Shown here one piece after another: positions 46,716 through 59,935 of a DNA stretch of 64,000 nt. This stretch comes from Holtermannia corniformis. Lineage: Eukaryota; Basidiomycota; Tremellomycetes; Holtermanniales. Location: assembly GCA_001599935.1 (NCBI GenBank), contig BCIJ01000009.1, forward strand, positions 465,392-529,391, written 5' to 3'. The notes under the pieces were generated by a model. The model was not told the origin of the DNA and searched no databases. It worked only from the letters and a program-made list of their open reading frames with translations. The first letter of the stretch is position 1. Each line of letters opens with the position of its first letter. The translations under genes were made by a program, and so were the position numbers.

Positions 46716-46820
46716 CAGTACAGTGACGTGACATGACATAACATATGGGTACAACCGGTACGAGTGACAACAAAACAAGAAAGTCATCAACATGAAATAC
46801 AGTACGGACAGGGTGAGCAG

Positions 46821-48548
46821 TCAGATCCGACGTGCGTGCCAGAACTTGCCAGTCGGTGGGGAGACTACATCGAGCAGTTGGCGGGTCATGTGTCGGAACC
46901 GCACTGGATCCCTTTCAAGATGCACTGGGCGCAGCCCGTCACCGCCGAGCAAGTCGGGCGCAGGGTAGTCGAGCCCGTCGTCTGACAAGATACCGTCGCC
47001 TAGCAGCTCGGCAGCGATCTCGTCGGCTGTCGCCTCGCGACGCGTGGCTGCTTTGAGGTGGCGCACAGCGGCCGACTCGGCGTTTACAAGATACTCATCG
47101 CCGAACACGGGCGCGTGCACAGGATGCTGCGGTAATGCTGCGCGTTGGCGATGCGACCGTTTCCTATCTAGAGGCGCCGGACGGGCCCTCGGGGTTGGCA
47201 GTGCTCGGATCGGGCTGGGTTTGACCGGGAGTGGCTCTTGAAAGGCTGTGGCCAGTGGTGGCTGACCCGATGAAACGTGATATCGCTTGACGTGCAGGGC
47301 GTCGACTGCCGCTGCGTGTGCGAGCGCGGCGGATGCCGGCTGCGGCTGAGGCAGCAGACTCGAGATGACAGGGCTGATTACACCCTGTAGGGGTTGGCGG
47401 ACGATCGGAGTGGATGGGTGGGGTGATGATGAGAGCAAGAGTGGAGACCTGGGTGGTATTGGCGGGCGGTTGAAAAACTTGGACTCTGAGAATGCGAGAT
47501 CACCGACTGGATCAGGTCAGAAGTGTGACTGATACCAACGATCGGTACGTACCACCTATTGGTGTAGCAGGACGCTCGGGAACGATAAACTTGCCCGAGG
47601 TGGTACCCTTTGCAAACAGCCCTCGCTGACGCATCTGACAGACGCCATGAGTTCTTGGCTATGCACAAGCACGCCAACGCACCGTGATCCTCCCATCTGT
47701 TCCCGCAACGTTGTTTGGTCGAAAGTTGTTGACGAGCGCACCGCGCCTGATCGGCTTCATCGCCTGAGCGCGATGGATGCCACGCCCTTTGGGTTCCTTG
47801 GCCGAAGCGTGCGAGTCGAGGGCGGGATCGATGGCCGGTTTGGGCGGGTGGAGGATACTAGCTTTTGCGCGGCGCTTTTCGCGTCTCTGTCGAAGTCCTG
47901 AGTGGCACGCGGATCGGTTGGCCACGTCAGTCGGGTGGTGTGGAGTGCTCGCGACTCACTCGCTGCACTCTCGGTCTCGACGTTGTCTACTACCTTTGGC
48001 TCTGGACCTACTTCCCCCTTGCTGTGGACGTGCTTGACACGCTTGGATTGGGCAATGGCAGCGGTCGGTGCGGTGATATCGGCTTGAGCGGCCGTACGCT
48101 TGAGGACTCGACCCGGTGAGATGTTGGTGACGGGTCCGGCATCGACCGCCGGTTGATTGATCAGCTGGCTGTCGTCCTTGAGCGTCGTCGCCGCCGTCGC
48201 GAGCTGCGTCAGAGACAGTTTCGTGCTCGTCAGCGTGATGGTGGGGGCCAGTGCCGAGTCCTGCACCTGTGCGCGTGCCGTCGGTCCCCTCATCCTCGCC
48301 ACTACGCCTCGACTGCGTGAGCTGGTGCTGTGGCTGCCGCGGTCGCTTGCAGCCTCGACCCATGACTTGGCGGGCGAGGGCGCGAGGTGGTTTGCAAAGC
48401 TCAGCGTGAGCGGCGTCTCGATCTCTTGCCGACCGAGTAGGGCGTAGTAGGCTGCAAAGGTGGCTTGGCTGTTGCGATAGCGTGCGATGCGGCCGTTTGG
48501 GTCTGCGGTGGATGGTGGTACGCTTGTTATGGGTGGGTTGGAGCTCAT
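46821..48548 (-). CDS. Unknown protein, low complexity, three or four exons
   Basis: I do not recognise it. From ATG 48548 (MSSNPPITSVPPSTADPNGR) a long first exon runs IARYRNSQATFAAYYALLG, ETPLTLSFANHLAPSPAKSW, then Ser/Thr/Ala-rich sequence with basic patches. Introns near 47770, 47660 and 47510 lead to GALVNNFRPNNVAGTDGRIT, GKFIVPERPATPIG and KFFNRPPIPPRSPLLLSSS. The end is helical and acidic (ATADEIAAELLGDGILSDDG, RFRHMTRQLLDVVSPP). The frame stays open upstream to ATG 48803, which would add a hydrophobic N-terminus (MLLVYDLRLALSCAGLLAG) but leave only 9 bases to the next gene, so the inner start is preferred. The FRPNNV and ERPATP joins look conserved in style and suggest a nuclear protein, but this is a guess. 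Confidence 0.5.
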
Positions 48549-48812
48549 CGGCGCTACGAGGCGGTGAGAGGGGAAGGAGGGAGATAATGATGATGTCGAA
48601 GATGGTAAGAGTGGACAAGAGGAAGAAGACGAGGAGGATGTTTGGGTATGTTGGCTGACGATCGGCTTGGGAGGGAACATCCGCGGATCACAAGCTTTCT
48701 CACGATGCGGCCGGGTGCTAGCGTTGTGACAGACTGCGTAGCACCCGGCTAGCAGACCAGCACAGCTCAGTGCTAGACGCAAGTCATAGACGAGCAGCAT
48801 CATCCCACCGAC

Positions 48813-51128
48813 ATGAACACTGCCGGCTCATCCAGAGACGCCCTGTGCGACCCAGCAGAGTCGTATCAGCTAGATAGTGACGAGTTTGACGATGCAGAAA
48901 GCAGCGCCAGCTTGAGTGACGGCGAATACGATGCTCTACTCGACGAGGGTGAGCAGTGGCGGCGCTTGCTCGGAATGAGATGCTGAGTGCACACCAGTGG
49001 AAAATGGCTTCTCAGAGGACCAAGTCGCTGCGATGGTAATAGAGCTCAAAGAAGCCGGTCTCGTCAACTTCATACGCAGCTACATGTTTCCGGATGGACG
49101 GGAACCGAGAGGGACCTTGCGCAAGTTGCTGCTGAGTCTCGGGGTCGTACCTGTCAGTCGAGCGCTACAGGCGAGACTTCATTAACTCAAGGCTGACGCC
49201 CATCGACCAGCCACGCTACCTACGCAGTCCCGACACGTCCGACCTTCAACTCTTGCCCTTTGTCAAAGTCACCCTCTCGCGCATGTTTGTCATTAATTGC
49301 CTGTCGTCCGACCCACCTCGCTCACTCACAACTCTGCAGCCTACGACGGCGAGAAAAACTCGGACACTACAACACGCCCGCCGACGCGCTCAACCTCCTC
49401 CGCACAAGCCGCAACATCATCGTCCTCACCGGCGCCGGCATCTCAACCAGCTGCGGCATCCCAGACTTTCGGTCCGCAGACGGCATCTATGCCAAACTGC
49501 AGGCCGAGGGGCGGTACGAACTGGATGATCCGCAGCAGATGTTTGACATTGCGCATTTCCGCGAGCACCCCGACGTCTTCTAGTCCGTCGTTCTCGGCTT
49601 GGGCGGGGTGGCAGGGCGCTGATGGGACGGTTGACAGCTCGTTTGCGAAACAGATTTACCCGAGTAACTTTGTGCCGAGCCCTTGTCATCGATGGATCAA
49701 GCTGCTCGAGCAGCAGGACAAGGTGGGTCATGTCTGGGGTAGTGTCGAGCGGCCACTGAAGTGTGTGATGGTCAGCTCTTGCGAAACTATACACAGGTAG
49801 GTATTACTCGCTGCATGTCAGACTATGAGCTGATTGACAGAACATTGACACGCTCGAGACGCTCGCGGGTGTCAAGCGCGTGCTGCAATGCCACGGTGCG
49901 TCATCTTCAGTTTGCCAACTCCAAGACGAGCACCTCACACCCACGCAGGCTCGTTCGCAACCGCCTCCTGCCTAGTATGTCCCTTCGTTCCACCTCCCAA
50001 CCTGGCGAGCTCACCCTCACAGCGCTGCAAAACAAAAGTCCCCGGCCCAAACCTCGAACCCTACATCATGACCTCGCAAATCCCCTTCTGCGCGCTCTGC
50101 CAAGACGACAAGGAGCGCTATCTCCGGTCCCTAGCTCCGAGCAAGAGTAAAGGCAAGAAGAAGCGTGATTGGGACGTCGATGACGAGAGTGAAGACGAGG
50201 TCGATCCCTGGCGGGGCGGTGAGCCTGGGATCATGAAGGTGCGCGATGATACGCGGCGCGGCGCGGCGGTTGACGATCGTAGCCGGATATCACGTTCTTT
50301 GGTCAAGCGCTCGATAAGGCGTTTGATGAGTGCTTGTATCGTGATCGGGAAAAGGTCGACTTGCTGGTCGTGGTCGGGACCAGCTTGAAGGTTGCGCCCG
50401 TCAGCGAGGTGCTCTGTGAGTGCATCTCACCAGTCGTGAAATCACTTCCGACATGTGCCAAGAGGGCTTCCAAGCGCACTTTGGTCCTATCTGCGCCAAG
50501 CCTGGTCGCTGATTTCACCCCGTTGATCTGCGCAAACGAGCTATCCGCTCATCGATCTTGATGTCTACATCCTGCTGACCCATGTAGCGCATATCCCGCA
50601 CTCGATCCCGCAAATCTTCATCAACATGACACCCGTGACCCACGTCCGACCCGATGTCAGCCTACGCTTCGTGCTTTGGTCCGAGCACCGCGCTGACAGT
50701 CGATACAGATCTGCCTACTTGGCGACGCGGACGCAATAGTCCAACATCTCTGTAGTGAGCTAGGGTGGGAGCTGCCACCTGCCGCTGCGCCCGAGGCGGA
50801 CGGTGGGAGGGTTGAGATGGAATGGGTCACTGTGGAGGATTCGTAAGTTAGGAGCGACGGCAAATCTCTAGATGGGCCTGATGGGATCAACAGACCGCAT
50901 GTGCATCGGTTCGTGCGCCGAGGCAGTGATCCGAATGGCGTGTCGCAAGCGGAAGCGCCTGGCGTTGTGCCACCGACAAGCAGTGCGAGTCAACCGGACG
51001 CTGCTCGGTCGACGTCGAGCGGACCACCTCTACCAGATACCTCTGCGGCTGATATCGTAGCACCCGACAGTAGACCACCGCCAGGGTCTCCCGAGGAGAG
51101 GGACGGCAAGCGGATCAAGGTGGGATAA
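48813..51128 (+). CDS. SIR2: Sir2-family NAD-dependent protein deacetylase (Sir2/Hst1/SIRT1 class)
   Basis: Nuclear NAD-dependent histone deacetylase. ATG 48813; the acidic N-terminus leads to [20 protein letters not shown] and [20 protein letters not shown], which match the region before the Sir2 core. The core has [20 protein letters not shown] (NAD binding), [49 protein letters not shown] with the catalytic His, and zinc-binding Cys pairs SCLVC and FCALC separated by a long charged insert ([18 protein letters not shown]). Then [33 protein letters not shown] and IFINMTPV, and a disordered tail to TAA 51126-51128. About ten introns. Catalytic residues are intact. Confidence 0.93.
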
Positions 51129-51231
51129 AGTCGTCCACTACGGGTCGAGTGCGGGGGCGCGTTTAAGTTGCGCTACTACTTTGTTGATCACCTGCGCACA
51201 TCCCACTTGTTGTTGCGTGCGCTCTGCGTCC

Positions 51232-54200
51232 ATGCCAGCCGTCACGAGAGAGAAAGTGAAGCTGCCATTTGGCGGTGAGGCATACGTGTGTGCGAGAGAG
51301 GGATGCAACAAGTCGTTTGGCACCGTGGGCCACGCCCGCCGGCATGAACGCTCTCGTGAGTTAGAGTGGGTCAGGTGGATCATGGCATGCATGCTGAGTG
51401 ATGGTTTGGGTGTGTAGATGCGGACATTCCACCGTACGCTTGCCCACGCTGTCCGAAGCGGTTTGCGAGGAGCGACGTGCTGGCGCGCCATGTCGCGACG
51501 TTGCATGATCAGGCAGAGACGAGCGGCCGGACCTCAAAGTGCGTATAGGACCACACAGCACTTGTGCTCTACTGCGCCGTGCTGTTGAGCGTTCCATCAA
51601 CGCTGACGACGCTACACAGAGGTCGAGATAGTTTGACCGGACCGCCGTCTGCCCGGCCCGAGCAGGGTGCGCCGCCGACGCCAGATGTATACCGACCGTC
51701 GCAATCTGCACAATCACCTTACATCCCGTTACCGCTTGCTGCTGTGTCACCGATAGCAGCTGCTGGTACTCTACCGACCTTGTTCAGCCCGACGAGCTTG
51801 TCGTTACCGCCGCCGGTCCCGCCACCCGCTGCGGACCCACCGTTCCCGGCACGTGGGTCAACGATGTACCATAAGCGCAATCAAGCTGACCTCACACAGC
51901 CTTCAACTTTGACCCGCCTGTCCCATCTGTGCGATCATCGCCTGCGCCGTGGACGGCGTTCAATGATGTCTTTGGCTGGGGCATTGAGCCGGAGATGGAC
52001 GCTACACTCGGCTCGAGCGGCTATGGCGCTTCAACGACCGATGCGCTGAATGCCGCTTGGCTGCTGTGTAATTCTGGGCTGGGTGGGCCAGTTCATGCCG
52101 AGTTCGGCACTTATCAGCTGCCGAGTGGGCTGTCTGAGAACAAGCTCACGCCTCGGGACGGCGAGACGAGGAGCGAGATTAGTCGCAAGGAGAAGCTTGA
52201 ACGCGGTGACAATCCTTGGGTACGTACCCAGCGCCCACGCTCAGTGCGATGCTGACTGTCGCAGCCACACATTTTCAAGCCAAAGTCTGCCGACAAGCCA
52301 CTGACGCTCATCACCCCACCGCTCGTGCCCAGGCCGCCCCCGCTGTTCGACTACGACGTGCCATATGTCTCTTCCGTCTCACGCAACGCCATGCTCTCGC
52401 TCGTCCACCTCGCGCATCAGCCACACTGGAGTATCGCCAACATTGAAGACTTTCCCTCGGCAGAGACACTCTCGAGCTGCGTCAACCTCTACTTTCACCA
52501 CTTTCACCCGACATTCCCCGTCTTGCGCCCCGCCGCGCTCAGAGACGATAACGCGCCGCCAGTCTTGTTGCTTGCCGCTGCGTCGATCGGCGCGACGTAT
52601 TCAAAGGATGATCTCAAGCCGTTGGCGATTGGGATGAACGAGCTGGTGCGGCGGATCCTGACGTGGATGGTGAGTCGCGCGTGTTGCCAGCTGTGAGTTG
52701 TACTGATAGCCCACAGCGAGCGAGTGATCAGCGTAGCAAATTCGACCGCGTAGCTGTACAGGCCATGCTGCTCCAAGCAATCTTTGCATGGTGCTGCGGC
52801 TCGCGCGAACTCTACCTGCACGCCGAGATCATGCGCTGCAGTCTCGTGACTGCAGCTCGGCGACTGCATCTGCTTCGGCCGCCCGTGAGCCCGACCACGA
52901 CACCGATGGGTACCGTCTTGACGGCCGAGGAGCGGCATCGCAACTATATCGAAGAAGAGGAGAAGCGACGGCTCGGCTGGGGCATCTACGTCAGTGATCG
53001 GTACTGTATGTTCCGACGCTGACATGCTCGCAGCTGTTTGACGCTCAATTGGCGGTGTTGCTGAACATTCCCTGCTTGTTCGCCGTCAGCGAGCTAGGCG
53101 GCGCAGCACTGCCAGGTGACGAGGACTCGTGGGCCGCAGCTCGCACGTCAACATGGCTCGCTACAGTCGATGAGCGCAACCAAACAGCAACCAGCATGGA
53201 GCCGCCCGTGTTCCTAAACGTCCTCGGATCGCTGTTGTCAAACAAGCGGCTCAGCAGGCCGTTGAATGATTTCGGAAGCTCCCTGGTCGCTCATACACTG
53301 TACCGGTGAGTCGCAGCAAGGGCTGAAGGATGCAAGCTGATGGCCGATTGGACTGTGCCTTGACGCCTACTCGCTCAATCGGGCTTTGACGAGCGAGTTG
53401 ACCGACGCGACATCTTCGTCGGCACTGTTGCTCTGCTTTCCGCCCGTGCTGCAAGTGTACGTTGCAATGTGATAGTGGACCATCAGCTGATCCAAGTTAG
53501 CAAACCCCAAGCGCTGCTTGATCGCCTCGCTGGGTCCTGGTACACGAGTCAGGCCAACCCGTCGTCCTTTCTCGTCAGCACGGCTGCGTTGTCTCATCAC
53601 AGCCATATCCAATTCACTAGGCCGGGTTTCCTGGAGAACGTCAAGGTACGCGCCTTGGTGTATTGATTCTATCGGCTGTACTGACGACGAATCACTCAGC
53701 TCGCTGCAGGAAAGTACGAGCCCGATCCACGTCGCCAATCTGCCATCGAGTGGCTACAAGACTGGTCACGCCGTGAACCGCTCGAGGCGCGAGTAATCGT
53801 CGTTCGCGCCGGGCTACTGAATGCGCTGCTGACGCGCTTCACGTTCGAGTCAGTATCCCTGTCCGCTTATCCCTGTCAGCGAGCTGATGCTGGTAGCACT
53901 CCCTCGGAGATCCTCTGGACGCTAGACTGCGCCTTGACGCTATGGGCGATCCGCAAGTTCGGACCAGACCTGACCGAAGAGGTTGGCGGAGTCTTGACCG
54001 AACGGCAGACTGTAAAGTGTGCGTCTTGTTCCCGCCCGAGCATGGATAATGCTGACGCTCCTTCAGGGTCGGATAACCCCGAGAGCGTCCGGTGGATCGA
54101 GCTGGGCGGATTGATCAGCTTTCAAGGGCTCGGCAACTGGTCGGAAAAGTCGGTCGCCGACATCCTGACGTTTTTCATCACAAAGCTCGAGGCGATCCCG

Positions 54201-54272
54201 TGGGGGTTATCGGATCTGTATGTGCAAGTGCTGGAACGCCTACTGGACGAGGAAACAGACAAAGACATGTAG
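51232..54272 (+). CDS. C2H2 zinc-finger transcription factor with fungal_trans domain
   Basis: Probable nuclear regulator. The ATG at 51232 leads to two classical fingers: YVCAREGCNKSFGTVGHARR with its His pair, and YACPRCPKRFARSDVLARHV with ATLH. A Ser/Pro-rich linker follows. The fungal_trans homology region begins at about 52320: LSSCVNLYFHHFHPTFPVLR, LLLAAASIGATYSKDD, DRVAVQAMLLQAIFAWCCGS, EEEKRRLGWGIYLFDAQLAV. The end is helical (SDLYVQVLERLLDEETDKDM, TAG 54270-54272). This fusion, two C2H2 fingers with the fungal_trans domain, occurs in fungal metabolic regulators. It lies 66 bases tail-to-tail from the aldo-keto reductase and close to the NRPS-like gene. Confidence 0.85.
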
Positions 54273-54338
54273 CGTGACTGTATCCAATGCCGTGATGCAT
54301 GACTATTCGTACACTGGGCCCTTTTGACCTTGGATGCT

Positions 54339-55462
54339 TTACTGCTTTGGCGCGTCCTTGTTGCCAGGGCCATACCAGTCGCTGAACCCGAGGTCCCAGC
54401 CGAACAGGGGCGTGTTGACGCGCTGCTGCTTGCCCTGGGCCGCGAGGCCATCGAGTGTCGCAATGTCTTCGGCGTCAATTTTGATCGTACTCAGGTTGTC
54501 GGTGATCCGTTGGGGTGTGACCGACTTGGGCAGGACGACGATGCCCTTGTTGACCTGGTACGAGATGAGGATGGTCGCGGGTGAGACAGAGTACTTTTCG
54601 GCAATCTTGGCGAGGTCGGGGTCGGACAGGAGCGGCGAGTCTGTGCATGTCAGTGTACGCCGCAAGACTGTGAACGCAGACATACTGGTCGAGCCGAGAG
54701 GGCAGTAGGCTTCGAGCAGGATCCCCTCCTTGTCGCAGTACGCCTTGAGCTCGTGCTGGGGGTTGAACGGGTGGAGCTCGACCCTGTGTGGCGTTAGACC
54801 TGGTTGAACCGGGCTTGACCGGACTTACTGGTTGACGGCCGGGACGACCTTCCACGTCTTTTTGAGCTCCTCGAGGTAGGGAACCGACCAGTTGGAGACG
54901 CCGATCGCCTTGACCTTGCCCTTTGCGAGCACGTCCTCCATCTGCTTCCAAGTCTTGCTTTGGTCGAACGAGCGGTCGACGGCACGCGAGCCGTCAGGCT
55001 TGGTTGGGAACAGCTTGGAGGTCTCGTTGGCGACAAGGCGGCTGTGCTGCGTGAGCTGTAGGTCGCGATGGTGACGGATCAAACGCACACTGGCCAGTGG
55101 ATCAAATAAAGGTCAAGGTAGTCTGTGCCGAGAGCGGCAAGGGTCTCGTCGAGGTTGGCCTCGACGTCCTCCTGACGAGTGTTCCACCTTGTTCCAGTCA
55201 GCATCAACCCACTTTAACCGACTCGAACGGACACCTTGGAGGTGAGGAAGAGCTCCTTGCGATCGATCCCCGACTGTTTGATGCCCTCACCGACCTCATT
55301 CTCGTTGAGGTAGATGTAGGCGCCGTCAATGTGCCGGTAGCCAGCCCCGATCGCGTGCTTGACAGCGTTGGTGACCTCTCCCGGCTTGGCTTGCCACGTC
55401 CCGAGGCCGACGGCGGGGATGGAAGCGCCAGTGTTGAGCTTGAACGAAGTAGGAGCAGACAT
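54339..55462 (-). CDS. Aldo-keto reductase (Gcy1/Ypr1-like)
   Basis: Cytosolic NADPH-dependent carbonyl reductase. ATG 55462; [20 protein letters not shown] and [20 protein letters not shown] give the catalytic Asp and Tyr, ELFLTSKLWNT the Lys, and [10 protein letters not shown] the His. Then come [31 protein letters not shown] and [14 protein letters not shown], the NADPH-binding element. The frame ends [10 protein letters not shown] (TAA, complement 54339-54341). All four catalytic residues are present. Three or four introns. It is head-to-head with the NRPS-like reductase across a 444-base shared promoter region, so the two may be co-expressed; its substrate could be an aldehyde from that enzyme or an ordinary sugar aldehyde. 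Confidence 0.92.
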
Positions 55463-55906
55463 TTCGTATGGGTTATAGTCGATGAGAGACGTTACAAGAG
55501 AGAACGGCGTTCAACCGGGAGCTCGGTCTCTTGCGGTCCGTTGGCGCACACGCCCGGCCCGCCAGCCGACAATGTGGATCGATCCACCAAGCGGGGCATG
55601 ATCCACTTTGATCAGGATGGCCATAGGGGTGATCGCGCCGCGAATGGCAAAGCGACAGACGCTTGGCCACAGGCGAGCTTTCGCAGTGGATCGACAAGGC
55701 CGTACGATCCCTGTGATCATACGATGGCATGGACATTGGGAGGATTGCCAAGTGATATTACTCCGCCAGCTTGGCCCACATGAACCCACATGAGCTTTAA
55801 ACCCACTGCTGCAGCCCAGAACCCACGTATTGGTGGTCGAGCGGCCGCTGTGGAGAGCTTGCCTGATATCTACCACTGTAAACCACCCACGGACCGACCC
55901 AGCATC
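55463..55906. promoter_or_regulatory. Shared divergent promoter, AKR/NRPS-like reductase
   Basis: 444 bases between two start codons. No site is recognised with confidence. Confidence 0.45.
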
Positions 55907-58900
55907 ATGCCTACAGCCGTCAGCACCGTCCGTACCGACTTTCATAGTATCCCGGAGCTCATCGAGTCGCGCGCGGCCGAGTTCCCGGACGACTTTGACA
56001 TCGTTGGCGTGCCCGACCGACACTTTAATCTCGAGCGGTACACTTACAAGCAGCTCGATCAAGCTTCAACCCGCCTCGCGCATCACTACACCGACTCTGG
56101 GCTAATCAAGCCCAGGGCTCGCGGAGATGCAACATCCCAATTGGTCGTCGCTTTGATCGCACCGTCTTCGTACGACTATGTGATCACCGAGCTCGCGTTG
56201 GTAAAGATGGGCAAGTCAGGTCGGGACTTGCTGCCAGGTGTACTGACTGCGAAGCAGGGTTCTGCGTGCTCTTCATCTCGACGAACAACTCGGCACCGGC
56301 AGTTGCTCACCTGCTCAAAGCTACAGACTCTGTCAACATTGTAGTCGCGCCGGCCTACAGAGCCATCGTGGCGGAGGCTCTAAGCCTTCGAAGTGAGCAA
56401 GACCCGTCACAAAATTGTTTGCCAGTCGACATGGCGTCTCGAGAAGCTTGGGACGGCTCAAGCGTACCCAAGCCGTATGTTCGCGCTTTATCCCCCGAGG
56501 AGGAATCGCCCCTCCCGGTCTTCATCGTACATTCAAGCGGGTCTACGGGCTTCCCAAAGGTGTGTCAGTTAGATGTCATATGCGGCATCACTCACTCCTG
56601 ATAGCCGATTGTCATCACTCACAAGGCCACGCTGCACAACTTGAAGTCCAACTTCAACATGACAGCCTTCACTACGCTTCCTCTGTTCCACAATCATGGT
56701 CGTGAGTGGGCCAACATGATACACGTCCACTGCTGACTCTGGAAGACGCTTGCTTCTACCGCGCCCTGTACTCGGCCAAGTTGCTGTGCCTGTACCCTTC
56801 AGAAATCCCACTCACAACCGGCAACCTGTACAACGCACTTGCCAACGCGGGCCCTCTCGATGCTTTGTTCGCTGTCCCGTTGGTACTCAAGCTCTTGTCC
56901 GAGTCGGGAGAGGCTGGCATCAACCTGTTGAAGTCATTCAGACTGGTGAGTATCAAGCCCCAAAAATTAGCGCTTACGACCAGGTCACATACGGAGGGTC
57001 GGCGTGTCCCACAGAGCTTGGTGATGCCCTCGTCAAGAAGCACGGCGTTCGTCTTGCCGGTCACTATGGGAGTACCGAAGTGTGAGTGATCATTGTCACG
57101 GTTGCCCTCAACTCACATCCCAGAGGGCAGTTGGCCACATCTCTCCGCGACTTTGAGACAGACACCGACTGGGACTGGATCCGCTTTCGAGGCAGCCATG
57201 TCACTTCGAGCATCGCCGACTACATTCGCTTCGAACCGCACGGTGATCAGCTTGAAGTCGTCGTCATGGACGGCTGGGCCGGCAAGGTCATGAACAACAA
57301 CGCCGACAACAGCTATTCGACCAAGGATTTGTTCATCTCGCACCCAACGCGCAAGGATGCCTACAAATTTGTTGGCCGACTCGATGATACCCTCGTACAG
57401 GTCAACGGAGAAAAGACGCAGCCCCTGGCGATCGAGCTCACTCTGAAGGGCGAGTCGCCGTATATGTGAGTGGGACCAGACCGTCAACAGATCACGTTTA
57501 ACCCTTTTGCAGCGCAGAGGCTGTCGTATTCGGTGCGGGGCGAACGCATATTGGCGCTCTCATCCTGCCAACCGAGCTGGCGAAGGACATGACACCCGCC
57601 GAACTATACCCCCTGATCTGGCCAGCGGTCGAGAAAGCCAACGCAGACGCACCTTCGCATTCGCAGCTCGTGCCAGAGATGTTGATCTACCTTCCGGCGA
57701 ATATGACAATTCCCAAGGCCGACAAGGGGTCGATCATTCGGCCAAAGACGTACAAACAGTTTGAAGCCCAGATCGACGAGGTTGGCGAGATCGTGCGGCC
57801 AGACAGACCAATGGCTGATGTCTGACAGCTGTACCGCAAGTACGAGAGCGGGGAAGCGTACGTGCCTGGACAGGAGGTCGTCAAGCGCCAGCTGGCGGGT
57901 GATGCGCTCGTCGGGTACATTACCAAGATCATTACCTCGGCTCTGGACGTGACGGCGTCGTCTCTATCTGTCGATACCGACCTATTTGACTTTGGGTCAG
58001 TCACGCCTGTTTCGAGCAAGTAGACTCATCAGGGCTGCAGAGTGGACTCTATCAAGGCAGCTCGTATTCGCAGCAACTTCCAGCGTGATCTTGAGCTCGG
58101 CGGCCGTCGACTGCCAGGCAACCTCGTCTTTGAGCAACCTACTGTCGACAGGTGAGTTGCCAAGCACATGTGCGACAGTGTCTGACCTGTTTGATAGCTT
58201 GCGACGCTACCTGGAAAACGCACAAGCTGGTCGGACGGGCGAAGAAGAGGCAGCCGCTTTGCAAGATGCCCAGGTCGCAAAGATGTCCGAGCTCGTCGAG
58301 AGGTATTCGCGCTTTGCAGAACGGCCATCGGTTACCGGCTTAGAACCAACATCATCGGCCAGAACTGTCGTGAGTGGTGTGCTGGGAGGAGTATGAGAGG
58401 CATTGACCATGTTTGTATAGGTTTTGACGGGAGCGACCGGCTCGCTCGGCGCGCACCTGCTGCATCAGCTACTGCAGCGGCCAGACGTAGCAACGGTAAT
58501 TGCTCTCGCTCGTGGCAAGGATCACACAGAAGCCAGGTCGCGCGTGTCCGAAAGTCTTGTGACGCGAGGACTGCCGCCTTTATCAGACACTGTACGAGTT
58601 GCCGTCTATGCTGCCGACTTGAGCGAAGAGGACCTGTACGTATGCTCGGTTGCTGTGACAAAGCTGACTCCCTCGCAGTGGCTTAGGTGCAGACACCTAC
58701 AGAGCCTTGAAGGAGACGGTGACGACCATCATTCACAACGGGTGGGCGGTCAACTTTACGCTGAACGTCGAGTCGTTCGAAAAGGGCAACATCAAGGCGG
58801 CTTATCACCTCCTCAATCTTGCTATAACTGCACGATCCGGTCGCGGCGCAGACTTTTTCTTCTCGTCTTCGTAAGTTTCTCCGCGAACGGAGGCTGGATC

Positions 58901-59714
58901 CCGGTGACCGAGCGATAGCGTTTCGGCCGTCGCTGCGCACAAAGGGCGCATGATCGCCGAAGTTGTCTCGCGTGATCCTCGCGACGCCCAAGGGATGGGC
59001 TATGCTCGGTCCAAGTGGGTCACGGAGAACATCACGGCCAATGCGGCGGCGAGCCGCGGTATACGAGCAGAATCTTTCCGGATCGGTCAGATGGTCGGGG
59101 ATACTGAGAACGGCGCGTGGAACGAGACCGAAGCCATCTCATTGTTGATCAAGAGTGCGCAAACGGTCGGTGCATTGCCGGATCTCGACGAGGTGAGTTC
59201 ATCGTGAGGCGTCGACGAGGGCGGACGCTGACGTCGCCCGGGACAGACGCTCTCGTGGCTTCCTGTCAATCTTGCAGCCACAGCGTGTCTCGAAGCCGTA
59301 TGGGCAGCACCCGAGCCCACACGCAGTGCCGTATTCCATATCTTGAACGCTTCCAAGACAACAACTTGGCGTACTGTCCATAATTCCCTCCGGACGGCTG
59401 GCATCGAATTCGAGGTCGTTCCCCGCCGGGAATGGGTACGCCGATTGCGCGAGTCTGACAATGACGCCAAGCGCAACCCAACGTTCAAGCTCGTCGACTT
59501 CTTTGCGGCCAAGGTGAAATTGAGCACTGCGGTTGACGAAGGCGCTGACGCATCTTGACTCTAGTACGACCACGATGTGTCGACAACGCGTGCGGAGTAC
59601 TTGACGACTGAGACAGCCAAGCTGTCGTCAGTCATCGCAGCACAGCCTCACGTGGACGAGAAAGTCGTGGGCAAGTTTATTGCTGCTTGGCGGCGAACCG
59701 GCTTCTTGGCTTGA
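55907..59714 (+). CDS. NRPS-like adenylate-forming reductase (A-T-R)
   Basis: Single-module enzyme predicted to activate a carboxylic acid, load it on a carrier domain and release it as an aldehyde. ATG 55907; the adenylation domain (to about 57830) has the core FIVHSSGSTGFPKPIVITH, LPLFHNHG, YGGSACP, GHYGSTEVG and FVGRLDDTLVQVNGEK. The carrier domain (about 57890-58200) has LFDFGVDSIKAARI with the phosphopantetheine serine. The reductase domain starts with VVLTGATGSLGAHLLHQL (Rossmann fold), then IIHNGWAVNF, MGYARSKWVTENI (YxxxK) and WLPVNLAATACLE, ending AAWRRTGFLA (TGA 59712-59714). At about 1,050 residues it is shorter than Lys2 and lacks condensation domains, which fits basidiomycete stand-alone reductases. 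About a dozen introns; substrate not predictable by eye. Confidence 0.9.
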
Positions 59715-59935
59715 GGGGTCGATTCGCTGCTGTCCTTGTACCTGATCCTTTGTATGCGCATCTTCGAGCCCTAGACGTGATAATTGCATCCGCTGATGGT
59801 TTGATTGAGATGAGCTGGCAGAATATGGCGGTTGACTTGATGAGACGGGTTCGTAACTCCGATAGCGGTTTCCTTCCACTGCATTTATAGTTGCTTCGCC
59901 AGGCTTGATCACGACTGCACCTGACTGAGCTTGAC

